A stretch of 64,000 nucleotides of DNA, taken from contig NZ_AEYF01000018.1 in NCBI RefSeq assembly GCF_000292525.1, forward strand, positions 1 to 64,000, given 5' to 3'. Position numbers and translations under genes: made by a program. The notes under the pieces were generated by a model, which was not told where the DNA came from, ran no database searches, and saw nothing but the letters and a program-made list of their open reading frames with translations. This DNA is from Rhizobium sp. CCGE 510 (GTDB taxonomy: Bacteria; Pseudomonadota; Alphaproteobacteria; Rhizobiales; Rhizobiaceae). This document shows, one piece after another, positions 63,792 to 64,000 of this stretch; positions within the stretch are counted from its first letter, which is position 1; each line of letters starts with the position of its first letter.

Positions 63792-63915
63792 CCGTTTCGT
63801 TTCGGGACATCGCGCATACTCGTTTTCGGCTATGTCCGAATGAGGCAAAACAACCTTCTGTTAAGGGATTGCGGGTAAAGATCAGTCTCTGCGATTTTGA
63901 TGAAGAAGCCATTTG

Positions 63916-64000
63916 ATGCACTCGTTCCAGCCAGCTCAGACGCAAAGACCTGCGCCGCGCCCTGAACAGGGCGTTTTTCAGCGTGTGCCCATCAATATGC
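63916..64000 (+). CDS. Start of a PilZ-domain protein gene (runs off the window)
   Basis: The last 85 bases open a frame beginning MHSFQPAQTQRPAPRPEQGV and continuing FQRVPINM to the window edge. In rhizobia a PilZ (cyclic-di-GMP-binding) protein with a similar N-terminus follows the PF07310 gene; the domain itself is outside the window. No strong binding site is visible before ATG 63916. The call depends on this context. Confidence 0.55.
   Translation, partial: MHSFQPAQTQRPAPRPEQGVFQRVPINM

Overview
The window is a high-GC (roughly 60%) alphaproteobacterial chromosome segment. Gene content and order (ppiD-trpD-trpC-moaC-moeA, rlpA-dacC-tmk-holB, metG-tatD, tpiA-secG-pyrG), the rhizobial palindromic repeats and EcfG-type (GGAAC-N16/17-NGTT) promoters all point to Rhizobium, probably the R. 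leguminosarum/R. etli group. This assignment is inference from recognised families; no search was run. Nearly all genes look like core housekeeping genes. The accessory signs are a truncated IS30-type transposase at the left edge, two decayed genes and several tandem repeats.

Layout. 1-9 kb: IS30 fragment, MscS-type channel, two alpha/beta hydrolases with a LysR regulator, DUF599 and PAS proteins. 8-10 kb: two small stress proteins and a TerC-family membrane protein, with EcfG promoters firing in both directions. 10-18.7 kb (minus strand): rlpA, dacC, tmk, holB, metG, tatD and an MBL-fold hydrolase, interrupted by a plus-strand TauE/SafE exporter. 19-26 kb: tRNA-Ser(TGA), MFS exporter with divergent LysR gene, PhnA-like protein, two transglutaminase-like genes. 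26-28 kb: a cluster of very small membrane or lipoprotein genes. 28-33.7 kb: ppiD-trpD-trpC-moaC-moeA. 34-39 kb: methyltransferase, DEAD-box helicase, CHASE2 cyclase with FecR partner. 39-41.4 kb: two divergent citrate synthase homologues, one carrying an N-terminal helix-turn-helix, with a 28-bp near-perfect palindrome between them. 41.5-48 kb: pyrG, secG, tpiA, a secreted hydrolase, parE (topoisomerase IV). 48-55 kb: phytase-like remnant, AI-2E family permease, GNAT, a RelB/ParE-type toxin-antitoxin pair whose toxin is frameshifted, DUF2336, flavin reductase/nitroreductase pair, secreted repeat protein. 55-64 kb: thrS, DUF1697, yidD, an IscU-like scaffold, folE, hisI, patatin, CBS protein, rhomboid protease, a candidate small RNA, PAS_5 protein and the start of a PilZ gene.

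The most unusual points are: dacC, whose start region is built from four in-frame 63-bp copies of a palindromic repeat and whose enzyme lacks two canonical active-site residues; the HTH-citrate synthase with its adjacent palindrome, which suggests a metabolic enzyme acting as an autoregulator; four predicted EcfG promoters that tie otherwise unlinked genes to the general stress response; and a set of unannotated proteins of under 50 residues.
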